Positions 51,870-58,589 of a DNA stretch of 58,589 nucleotides are shown in pieces. Origin of the DNA: Vulcanimicrobiota bacterium. Lineage in GTDB: Bacteria > Vulcanimicrobiota > Xenobia > Xenobiales > JADMJV01. The DNA lies in NCBI GenBank assembly GCA_017307785.1, contig JAFKGI010000047.1:1-58589 (forward strand). Direction: 5' to 3'. The notes beneath the pieces were generated by a model, which searched no databases, was not told the origin of the DNA, and worked only from the letters and a program-made list of their open reading frames with translations. Made by a program: the position numbers and the translations under genes. Position 1 is the stretch's first letter, and each line of letters opens with the position of its first letter.

Positions 51870-53194
51870 AACGTCTCCTGCTGATGGCTCTCCTGGCGCT
51901 GCCGGGTTGGGCCGACCCGCAACCCATCACCTATGGGGAGGCGGTGCAAATGGGGCTGGAGCGCAATCTGGCCCTGCAGAACGCGGGGCTGGAAGTGCCG
52001 GCCGCCCAGGCTCGCCTGGACCAGGCCTACGCCGCCCGCAATCCCAATTTGAATCTCAATTCGACCTACCTGCGCCAGGCCGACGCGCTGGTGCGTGCCC
52101 AGCTACCCGGAACGACCCAGTTGCTCAACGGCAACGGGGCCAACATCTCGGCGGCTCAGTTGACCACCCGTGGGCCCGAGCAAATGCTCAACCGACTGGC
52201 GCTGGTGGTGCCGGTCTACACGGGTGGACGCCTGGAGGCGGCCATTCACGAACGACGCAGCCTGCTGGAGGCCGAAAACTACGGACTGAAGCGGAATCGC
52301 CAGCTGACCGCGCTGACCATCAAGTCCAGCTACCTGCAGGCCCTGCTGGCGCGGGAAAATCTGGAAGTCTCCGAACTGAACCTCAAGGAAGCGGAGCGCA
52401 ACAACTCCCTGACCCTGTCGCGCAAAAAGGCCGGCGTGGGCACCAAGTTCGACACCATGCAGGCTCAGGTGGCCGTGGCCAACGGCCAGGAAGCGGTGGC
52501 CCGCACCCAGATCGACTGGCAACGCCGCCAGGCCGAACTGGCCGCCACCCTGAATCTGCCGCTGGCCACCAGCTTTGATTTGCGCGAGTCTCTGACCGCG
52601 CCCCAAACTCAGCTAGAGTCCTTAGCCACCACCGACCTGGATGAGTTGACCAAAGTGGCCCTCTCGCAACGGCCCGAGTTGGACCAGCTGCGCGCCCGCC
52701 TGACCGCCAATAACGAAGGCCGCATCGGCGCCTCCAGCAGCCTGCTGCCCCAGATCAACCTGTCCCTGAACTACGATATGTTGGGTAACCCCTCCAATTT
52801 GCAGGGCGGCTGGTCGCTGCTGGCCACCCTCTCCTTCCCGCTCTGGGACGGCGGCCTCTCGGAAGCCCGTCAGCAAGAATTCACGGTGCGCGAAGACCAG
52901 TTAAGAGTCCAGGAAAAAGAGACGATTCAGCGCATCGCTTTGGAAGTTCGCGAGGCTTATCTGAGCCTGCAGGAGGCCGACCAGCGCCTCAAGGCCGCCC
53001 TCTCCGGCGTGGATGCAGCCACCGAGGCGGTGCGCGTCGGACGGCTACGCTACGATGTGGGCGCGGCCACATCTTTGGAAATCATTACGGCCCAGGCCAA
53101 TCTGAGCGACGCTCAATATTTGGCGGCCGCTTCCCGTTACGGTCAAATGCAGGCGCGCGCCAGCCTCAATGCGGCGCAGGGAGTGGATCCGTGA
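51866..53194 (+). CDS. TolC-family outer-membrane efflux channel
   Basis: The GTG at 51866 overlaps the adaptor stop (GTGA), implying coupling. The 442-residue product has a signal peptide (LLALPGWADP) and two OEP repeats starting TYGEAVQMGLERNLALQNA and LTKVALSQRPELDQLRARL. These give the helical-barrel periplasmic tunnel and outer-membrane strands of the TolC family. It completes a three-gene pump operon. The last 29 bases overlap the convergent LysR-type gene. Confidence 0.94.
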   Translation: MKRLLLMALLALPGWADPQPITYGEAVQMGLERNLALQNAGLEVPAAQARLDQAYAARNPNLNLNSTYLRQADALVRAQLPGTTQLLNGNGANISAAQLTTRGPEQMLNRLALVVPVYTGGRLEAAIHERRSLLEAENYGLKRNRQLTALTIKSSYLQALLARENLEVSELNLKEAERNNSLTLSRKKAGVGTKFDTMQAQVAVANGQEAVARTQIDWQRRQAELAATLNLPLATSFDLRESLTAPQTQLESLATTDLDELTKVALSQRPELDQLRARLTANNEGRIGASSSLLPQINLSLNYDMLGNPSNLQGGWSLLATLSFPLWDGGLSEARQQEFTVREDQLRVQEKETIQRIALEVREAYLSLQEADQRLKAALSGVDAATEAVRVGRLRYDVGAATSLEIITAQANLSDAQYLAAASRYGQMQARASLNAAQGVDP

Positions 53195-54068
53195 GCATCT
53201 CCACCAGCGCCTGTCGCGCCCGCGAGTTGTTTTGACGGTGCCACACCAGACCCAGGGCCATGGTGTTCTCGAAGCCGGTGAGCGGCCGCGAGACCACGCC
53301 CTTGGGCAGCTCGGGGTAGAGGTAGGAGCCGGCGATCCACAGGCCCACGCCCTGCTGCACCAGATCCGGTCCCAGCCGCGACTGAGCCGTTTCGTAGACC
53401 ACGTCGGCCTCGAAACCGGCCTCTCGGCAGCGTTCCAACAGCCATTCGAAAAGCGGCGGGTTGATACGCTGGGAAAAGAAGATGAGCGGTTCGCCGGCCA
53501 GCAGTTTCATCTCCACGGTGCGCCGCTTGGCCAACGGATGGGCCTTGGGCAACACCACCGTCCAGTGGCCTTCCACCAGGATTCGGTGAATCAGATCGGG
53601 GTGGTCGACCGGCATGCGCATGGTGGCCACATCCACCCGCCCGGCCAGCAGAGCGTCGAGCTGCTCGGTGAAAGGCAGATCCATGGTCTCCAGCTTGATA
53701 CCCGGGAAGTCGTTCTTGAGGCCGCGGATCACGGACGGCAAGCGGGGAATGAAGACGTAGTCGACCACTCCCATGACCAGCCGCTGGGGCACGTCCGAGG
53801 CCAGCTGCTCCAGGCGGCGCTGCAGCAGGGCCGCTTCGGCCAACAGATGGCGCGCTCCGACCAGCAATTGCTGGCCTGCCTCGGTCAGAGTGACTCCCCG
53901 GGGATCGCGCTCGAGCAGGTGCAAATTGAGGTTTTTCTCCAACTGCATGATCTGATAACTCAGAGCGGGTTGGGAAATGAAGATTTTTTCAGCGGCCCGG
54001 CGGAAGTTCAACTCTTCGGCCACGGCCACAAAGTAACTTAAGCTGCGCAGGTCGAAGGCATTGGACAT
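53166..54068 (-). CDS. LysR-family transcriptional regulator
   Basis: The 300-residue protein has the N-terminal winged helix LSYFVAVAEELNFRRAAEKI and SQPALSYQIMQLEKNL, followed by an effector-binding domain (about 90-295). LysR regulators commonly control a divergent gene, here the SDR dehydrogenase. Its ATG (54068-54066) overlaps the SDR ATG (54067-54069) as CATG, so the two promoters must lie inside each other's coding regions. It also overlaps the TolC gene at its 3' end and might regulate the pump. Confidence 0.95.
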   Translation of the reverse strand: MSNAFDLRSLSYFVAVAEELNFRRAAEKIFISQPALSYQIMQLEKNLNLHLLERDPRGVTLTEAGQQLLVGARHLLAEAALLQRRLEQLASDVPQRLVMGVVDYVFIPRLPSVIRGLKNDFPGIKLETMDLPFTEQLDALLAGRVDVATMRMPVDHPDLIHRILVEGHWTVVLPKAHPLAKRRTVEMKLLAGEPLIFFSQRINPPLFEWLLERCREAGFEADVVYETAQSRLGPDLVQQGVGLWIAGSYLYPELPKGVVSRPLTGFENTMALGLVWHRQNNSRARQALVEMLTDPLPAPH

Positions 54069-54936
54069 GAATCAAAAAGCTTCCGGATCCAAGAAAAAAC
54101 ACCCTCTTCGCTGGTTGATTTCCGGCGTGTCCGGAGGTTTGGGTCGAGCCCTGGCTTTAGCCGCCCTGGAGCGCGGCGACTCGGTAGCCGGCACGGTACG
54201 CGAGTCGGAGCAGGCGGTGGAGTTCGAGGCTCTGGCTCCGGGTCGTTCGCTGGCCTACCTGTGCGACATGGGCGACCCGTTGCGCGTCGAGAAAACCGTG
54301 TCCTGCACCAACAAGGCCCTCAAGGGGCTGGATGTGGTGGTCAACAACGCCGGCTACGTGCTGGCCGGCGCGGTCGAGGAAGTGAGCGAAGAGCAACTCC
54401 GCCTGGTGATGGAAAAGAACTTCTTCCGCGCCCTCCACTTTACGCGCACCGCCCTGCCTTACCTGAGGGCCCGGGGGGGCGGCCACATCGTCAACATTTC
54501 CTCCCAGGAGGGCTTTGCCGGCTCGGCCGCCCTGGGCCTCTACAATGCCTCCAAGTTCGCCCTGGAGGGGCTGTCCGAGTCCTTGTATGAGGAATTGCGC
54601 CCCCACAACGTGCGCGTGACCATCGTGGAGCCCGGCCCCTACCAGTCGGCCTGGGGCGGCAACGCCATGGTCTGGGCCGAGCAGGAGATGGAAGGCTATG
54701 CGGCCGGCCGTCAGGCGCTGCGCCAGTTGCTGGACCATCAGAAGGTGCCGTCGGTGGAAGCGGCCGCTCAGGCCATTTTGCAGGTGGTCGATTCGCCCAA
54801 TCCCCCGTTGCGCTTGCCTCTGGGAGAGAGCGCCCTGCAGCGCGTCAAAGACAAGATCGGGGCCCTCCAGGCCGAGTTGGCCCAGTGGGAAGCGTTCACA
54901 TTGGAGTCGGAAAAAGTTAACATTTCCCGGCGCTAA
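54067..54936 (+). CDS. Short-chain dehydrogenase/reductase
   Basis: The 289-residue protein has the SDR nucleotide motif SGVSGGLGRALA, the NNAG motif (VVVNNAGYVLAGA), the Ser of HIVNISSQEG and the active-site YNASK. NADP preference is likely from the basic residue in TVRES. Its reaction is unknown; such enzymes act on diverse alcohols or ketones. It diverges from, and shares CATG with, the LysR gene. A short linker MNQKASGSKKKHP precedes the fold. Confidence 0.92.
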   Translation: MNQKASGSKKKHPLRWLISGVSGGLGRALALAALERGDSVAGTVRESEQAVEFEALAPGRSLAYLCDMGDPLRVEKTVSCTNKALKGLDVVVNNAGYVLAGAVEEVSEEQLRLVMEKNFFRALHFTRTALPYLRARGGGHIVNISSQEGFAGSAALGLYNASKFALEGLSESLYEELRPHNVRVTIVEPGPYQSAWGGNAMVWAEQEMEGYAAGRQALRQLLDHQKVPSVEAAAQAILQVVDSPNPPLRLPLGESALQRVKDKIGALQAELAQWEAFTLESEKVNISRR

Positions 54937-54974
54937 TCGACGTTTTCATGACGGCGGGCGTCTACATTGAGTTT

Positions 54975-55499
54975 ATGAAAATCAACACCGCCCCCCAGAC
55001 CCTGCCGCTGAGCGGCAAAGCCGTTGCCGCCAAAATCAAGGATATGAACCTGCCCCTCGACATCGAGGAGAGCTACGTCTCCGCCGTGCAAGAGCGGCCC
55101 AGCGTCTCGCTCGGCGAAATGCGCGCCCTGGTGGAGAAACTGGCCGACGGCCAGGCCGACTCGGACACGGCCGCCGCTTACGAGCTGAACCTGAACGGCG
55201 TCTTCCCCAAAGCCCCCGAGCCCACCGTGGACGTCAAGGCTCTACTGGGCAACGTCAGCGAAAAGATGGGTGATGACCCCTGGAACGTGGGCGGCGCTTT
55301 CATCGCCGGCATGCGCGACCTCAAGACGGACTCGGTCAGCCACTCGCAAATCGGTCAGGTCATGGGCCAGGTCAAAGAGAAGATGGACGGCCCCTACCTG
55401 CACGCCGACCACGCCGAAGGCGCCGCCTGGGAAACCGAATCCCTCGAGCTGGCCCTGGGCAAATTCCTGAAGGCCCAGCTCGGCGGTGCCGCGGCGTAA
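54975..55499 (+). CDS. Hypothetical acidic soluble protein
   Basis: The 174-residue product (ATG 54975; an ATG at 54948 is the longer alternative) has no signal peptide or membrane segment. It is helical in appearance (KIKDMNLPLDIEESYVSAVQ, GEMRALVEKLADGQADSDTA, GQVMGQVKEKMDG) and ends in a small-residue tail. I recognise no family. It lies 38 bases after the SDR gene and may be co-transcribed. The gap after it is filled by two inverted-repeat elements. Confidence 0.65.
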   Translation: MKINTAPQTLPLSGKAVAAKIKDMNLPLDIEESYVSAVQERPSVSLGEMRALVEKLADGQADSDTAAAYELNLNGVFPKAPEPTVDVKALLGNVSEKMGDDPWNVGGAFIAGMRDLKTDSVSHSQIGQVMGQVKEKMDGPYLHADHAEGAAWETESLELALGKFLKAQLGGAAA

Positions 55500-55508
55500 G
55501 TCTCCGTC

Positions 55509-55680
55509 CTGAAGGGGAAGAGGGGGAGCCGGGAAAGTTGGAGAGAGAGGAGCTAGAACGCCCGCTCCCTCTCGGGGTGACTTTTTGGGTTGGTCGTCGC
55601 GTACGAGCAACCCAACCCCAAAAACTTTATAACGCTAAGCTCTCTCCCCCTTTCCATTTTCCCCCCTTTCCCTTCGGGCG
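55509..55680. repeat. Purine/pyrimidine inverted-repeat element, copy C
   Basis: The left arm starts CTGAAGGGGAAGAGGGGGAG (55509). The right arm ends CCCCCCTTTCCCTTCGGG, reaching 55678. Between them lies a second dyad, TGGGTTG (55587-55593) with CAACCCA further on, around the centre TCGCGTACG shared with copy D. It abuts copy D in direct orientation. Confidence 0.65.
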
Positions 55681-55709
55681 AAAACCACAGCACGCGGCGT
55701 AAATCTTGA

Positions 55710-55885
55710 CCCGAAGGGGAAGCAGGGGAGCCGGGAAAGTGGGGAAGAGTTGGCTCTGACCTCCGGCTTCGTCTTTTGGTGCATTTTTAAGGTTGAGCCT
55801 CGCGTACGGCAGACCCAAACTTAAAAAATCGGCCCACCTCTAAGCTCTCTCCCCCTTTCCATTTTCCCCCCTCTCCCTTCGGTCG
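55710..55885. repeat. Purine/pyrimidine inverted-repeat element, copy D
   Basis: The left arm starts ACCCGAAGGGGAAGCAGGGG (55710) and the right arm ends CTCTCCCTTCGGTCGG (55885). The centre again contains CGCGTACGGC with flanking TTTTTAAGG/CTTAAAAA complementarity. The right arm encodes the last ~15 residues and stop of the minus-strand TPR gene. A short stretch of that gene's 3' end (CAGCACGCG...) is echoed after copy C, indicating tandem duplication. Confidence 0.65.
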
Positions 55886-56814
55886 GAAGCTGCCGCAGCA
55901 CGCGAGGTGAAGATGCTTTCGGGGTCCTGGGTCTGGGCGGTGGCCAGGTAGCTGGGGTCTTGGAAGTGTTTGAGGGCGTGGTAGGCGACGTGGCCCGGGG
56001 CGTAGGTGGTGGCGGCGGCTCGTTGCAGGTGTTCGGGCTCTCCGGTGAGGGTGGCCTGGGCCAGGTGGTAGTAAGTGAGATCGCAAGGGTCGGTCAGGCC
56101 GACCGCTTCCGGCAGTCGCGAGGCAGCCTTTTGCGCATCTCCCAGCTCGGCCAGCAGCCAGGCGGCGAAGGCGCTTTTCTGGTCGGAGTCGAGGAGCCGC
56201 AGGGCTTCGTCCCGGTCCTCCCGCTCGTAGGCGAGCAAGGCCCGCAGTCCGGCCAGGCGCTCGGAAACCAGGGAGTGGGTGATGGTTTCCTGTTGAGCCC
56301 GATCCAGGCAGTCCGAGAAGGCCTGGAAGTCTTCCAACTGATAGTGAAACCAGGCTAGATTGAGCCAGTAGAGGGCGTAAAACGGGGAGTAGGGGCGCGC
56401 GCGCCCGGCCGGTTTGTAGCTGAGCAGAAGGTCACGAGCGCGACGGTAATCGCCGCGGAACGAAAGGGCCGCCGTGTAATTGGCGGCCAGGGCCATCGCC
56501 TGGTTAGGATTCATTCTGACCAGCCCCTCGACTTCTTGCCAGATACGGTCGGCCTCGCTCGGGTTGTCTTTGTGGATGGCCAACAAGGTGATGCGATAGT
56601 CCTGACTGCCGGTCAGGAACCCGAGCCATCGGGTCAGTCGGATGGACCAGGCTGGATGTCGCGAGATCAGCTTTTGTGCGGCGAACGCAACCGCCACGGT
56701 CAAAATCAGGTAGGAAGCTATCAGGCCGGACAGAATCAGGATGCCCTGGCGGGGGCTGGCCAGGACGGCAACCAGCACCGCAAAGAAACCCAGGGTGCGC
56801 ATCAGACGAAGCAT
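55840..56814 (-). CDS. Membrane-anchored TPR-like protein
   Basis: The ATG at 56814 has GAAGGA seven bases upstream. The 324-residue product has two hydrophobic segments at the N-terminus (about 6-50). A helical-repeat domain follows with TPR-like pairs such as ALAANYTAALSFRGDYRRAR, YWLNLAWFHYQLEDFQAFSD and LAGLRALLAYEREDRDEALR. The last ~15 residues (RRERGENGKGERA) are encoded by the repeat element copy D, so the native C-terminus may have been replaced by the insertion. Confidence 0.75.
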   Translation of the reverse strand: MLRLMRTLGFFAVLVAVLASPRQGILILSGLIASYLILTVAVAFAAQKLISRHPAWSIRLTRWLGFLTGSQDYRITLLAIHKDNPSEADRIWQEVEGLVRMNPNQAMALAANYTAALSFRGDYRRARDLLLSYKPAGRARPYSPFYALYWLNLAWFHYQLEDFQAFSDCLDRAQQETITHSLVSERLAGLRALLAYEREDRDEALRLLDSDQKSAFAAWLLAELGDAQKAASRLPEAVGLTDPCDLTYYHLAQATLTGEPEHLQRAAATTYAPGHVAYHALKHFQDPSYLATAQTQDPESIFTSRAAAASDRRERGENGKGERA

Positions 56815-56883
56815 CGCCGGTCCTTCGACCTGTTCGGCCCTGCTCTTGCTTAAGGATTTGTGTAGCCGGCCGAGGTGTTGAAC

Positions 56884-58350
56884 ATGCAAAGACGTGAATT
56901 TCTGCAGCGCTCCGGCGCGACCATGCTGGGACTCTGGCTGGGAATGGGCTGTGGTTCAGAAACGGCGGTTGCTCCGTCCATTCCAGGCTCGGGCCTCCCG
57001 TGGGAGGCACTGGCCAGGCTCCTGCAAGGACCTTTGCTGTTGCCCGGAGCGCCTGACTTCAGTCGAATTGTGGCTCCCTGGAACTTACGCTACATCGATC
57101 AAAAGCCAGCCGGAGTGGCTCGCTGTCAGAGTGTGGCCGACGTGCAAGCCTGTCTGGCATGGGCGCAAAGCAATGGAGTGCCGCTGGTGGCCCGGTCGGG
57201 GGGCCATTCTTATGCAGGCTTCTCTCTGACTCCCGGCCTGATGATCGACGTTTCGCCCATGAACCAGATAGGGACGGTAGGACCCGACGGGCTGGCGCGA
57301 GTGGGCGGCGGAGCACGCAACGCCAACGTCTATGCGGCACTGCGCGCTCCTTCAGTGTCGCTGACCCACGGACGTTGCAAACAGGTCGGTGTCGGCGGCC
57401 TGGTGCTGGGCGGAGGCATCGGCTTCAATATGCGCCTGCACGGCCTGACCTGCGATGGCCTGGTGGAGACCGAAATGGTGACGGCCGACGGCCGGGTGCT
57501 GACCTGCAACGCCCAGCAGAATTCCGACCTGTTCTGGGCCTGCCGGGGGGCCGGCGGAGGCAACTTCGGAATTCATACCTCGTTCACGTTCCAGACTTTT
57601 CCCGTCACTCAGTTGACCATCTATCAATTGAAATGGCGAACCCGGTTGCGCCAGGTGTTGGGCAGCCTGAACCAGGTTCTGGCCACCGTCCCTCGAGAAA
57701 TGGGCTGCAAGGTTTCGCTGGTTGCCTCACCCGACGGCAGCCTGGAAGTGCAGCTGCTAGGGCAATTGCTGGGCACTCCGACTCAGCTCGACTCGCTGCT
57801 CGCCCCTGTCTATGCGGTGGCCGCGCCCGACTCCAGTCAAGTAGAGGTGCGCGCCTATTGGGACGCTCAGGAATTTCTCTCGGAAGAAGGCGACCCGGGC
57901 TATTCCCACGAGCGCTCTCACTTTGTCTTTGGACAGCTGTCCGAAACGGCCCTGGACACCGTGGTCGACTTCATGTTGCGCTGGCCTGGCACCAGCGTGA
58001 GCGCCGACTGGAAGTTCTTCCTGATGGGTGGCGCGGTAGCCGATATCGCTTCCGACGCGACGGCTTACGTGCACCGCCAGGCCTCCATGGTCAGCTCGGT
58101 GGAACTGGAATGGTCCGCCCAGGACTCTCCCAAAACCATCGCAACCAATCAGGCCTGGCTGACGGAGTTTCACACGGCCATGAGGTCGCTGACCTCCGGA
58201 ACTTCCTATCAGAACTTTATCGACGCGGACGAGCCGGACTTCCTGCGCGCCTACTACGGAGACAATCTCGAGCGACTGGTCAGCGTCAAAGCACAGATCG
58301 ACCCGAACAATGTGTTCCATTACGCGCAGAGCATCCCGGTGCGTTTGTAG
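56884..58350 (+). CDS. Tat-exported FAD-linked oxidase of the berberine-bridge enzyme family
   Basis: The ATG at 56884 is eight bases after CGAGG. The 488-residue protein has a twin-arginine signal RREFLQRSGA, a PCMH-type FAD-binding domain (residues ~75-245) and a C-terminal BBE motif (NFIDADEPDFLRAYYGDNLE, IDPNNVFHYAQSIP). Both residues for bicovalent FAD attachment are present: H108 in SGGHSYAG and C165 in GRCKQVGVGG. Family members oxidise sugars, alkaloids or other alcohols with oxygen. Periplasmic location follows from the signal. Substrate unknown. Confidence 0.93.
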   Translation: MQRREFLQRSGATMLGLWLGMGCGSETAVAPSIPGSGLPWEALARLLQGPLLLPGAPDFSRIVAPWNLRYIDQKPAGVARCQSVADVQACLAWAQSNGVPLVARSGGHSYAGFSLTPGLMIDVSPMNQIGTVGPDGLARVGGGARNANVYAALRAPSVSLTHGRCKQVGVGGLVLGGGIGFNMRLHGLTCDGLVETEMVTADGRVLTCNAQQNSDLFWACRGAGGGNFGIHTSFTFQTFPVTQLTIYQLKWRTRLRQVLGSLNQVLATVPREMGCKVSLVASPDGSLEVQLLGQLLGTPTQLDSLLAPVYAVAAPDSSQVEVRAYWDAQEFLSEEGDPGYSHERSHFVFGQLSETALDTVVDFMLRWPGTSVSADWKFFLMGGAVADIASDATAYVHRQASMVSSVELEWSAQDSPKTIATNQAWLTEFHTAMRSLTSGTSYQNFIDADEPDFLRAYYGDNLERLVSVKAQIDPNNVFHYAQSIPVRL

Positions 58351-58459
58351 ATTTCTGCGCTTCGTTAACCTGAGTCCAAAGTTCGGCCGAGTTTTTCTAA
58401 CACCGTCCGTCCCCAGAGGGATTATGTTCAGCCTCTCAATCACACCAGGAGGCACATCC

Positions 58460-58589
58460 ATGAACCACAAAACCCCCAAGATGAGGCATACGCTGCTCAA
58501 TGACGTCATCTTCAAAATCGTCTTTGGGTCCGCCCAAAACGAGCGGGTGCTCCGCTCCCTGCTCAATGCCATCCTCCAATTGGAAGGCC
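58460..58589 (+). CDS. Rpn/PD-(D/E)XK nuclease family protein, 5' part only
   Basis: The gene runs off the window after 43 codons. A strong AGGAGG at 58447-58452 precedes the ATG. The visible start, HTLLNDVIFKIVFGSAQNER followed by LRSLLNAIL, matches recombination-promoting nuclease (Rpn)/putative transposase-nuclease proteins, which begin with a FKxxFG and LLNAIL motif. Catalytic residues lie beyond the window. Such genes are often multi-copy and mobile. Confidence 0.8.
   Translation, partial: MNHKTPKMRHTLLNDVIFKIVFGSAQNERVLRSLLNAILQLEG

Noticed and set aside
1..58589. CRISPR arrays, tRNA or rRNA genes, prophage or transposase genes.
   Set aside because: No regularly spaced direct repeats, no cloverleaf-like segments and no recognisable phage or IS proteins were seen; only the partial Rpn-type gene at the right edge has possible mobile associations.

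Overview
The window is a 58.6-kb, gene-dense, high-GC stretch of bacterial chromosome with about 53 protein-coding genes, one large structured non-coding RNA, and no tRNA, rRNA, transposase or CRISPR array that I could see. Outer-membrane proteins (a beta-barrel and a TolC-type channel), lipoproteins with clear lipoboxes and type IV pilus genes point to a diderm. SufS/SufU, several Ser/Thr kinases, RsbU-type signalling and many DUF-only secreted proteins suggest a free-living, deeply branching lineage with large regulatory capacity. The sequence alone does not fix the phylum.

Layout. 0.3-3.3 kb: Fe-S assembly (sufS, sufU) facing an ammonium transporter. 3.3-6.4 kb: a zincin protease, a membrane protein and a Ser/Thr kinase. 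6.3-11.4 kb: a minus-strand metal/envelope group (DUF4198 protein, outer-membrane barrel, a DUF4331 protein split into two genes, NicO-family transporter) with a DUF4262 gene opposite. 11.5-24.9 kb: intracellular subtilase, MFS transporter, a dikinase-like phosphohistidine/ATP-grasp enzyme, an organophosphate transporter, a histidine kinase, a carotenoid-desaturase-like flavoprotein, a collapsed alpha/beta-hydrolase pseudogene, an Ig-like secreted protein, a phytochelatin-synthase-like protease and a TPR protein. 25.2-27.5 kb: PfpI with a structured leader, then a ~1.05-kb non-coding RNA with its own promoter and terminator, then a DUF188 gene. 27.7-37.5 kb: a run of overlapping genes mixing signalling (RsbU-type phosphatase, orphan histidine kinase, hybrid kinase with Hpt, pseudo-receiver) with type IV pilus parts (three pilin-like proteins, PilB, PilC, PilM). 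37.6-46.9 kb: esterase, DUF3060 lipoprotein, YihY, a second Ser/Thr kinase, DUF1521 and DUF899 proteins, and an OmpR/EnvZ-type pair. 47.3-53.2 kb: a complete RND efflux operon. 53.2-58.6 kb: a divergent LysR/SDR pair, two unknowns, a Tat-exported berberine-bridge-type oxidase and the start of an Rpn-type nuclease gene.

The outstanding object is the RNA at about 26043-27097. It has a good -35/-10, a bidirectional intrinsic terminator, many perfect helices, GNRA tetraloops, and an internal architecture repeated three times in which helices change sequence but stay paired. I could not match it to a known class. A second unexplained signal is a family of four ~165-bp purine/pyrimidine inverted-repeat elements confined to intergenic gaps. 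Genes are packed tightly: seven of ten convergent junctions overlap within coding sequence, and most same-strand neighbours overlap or abut.
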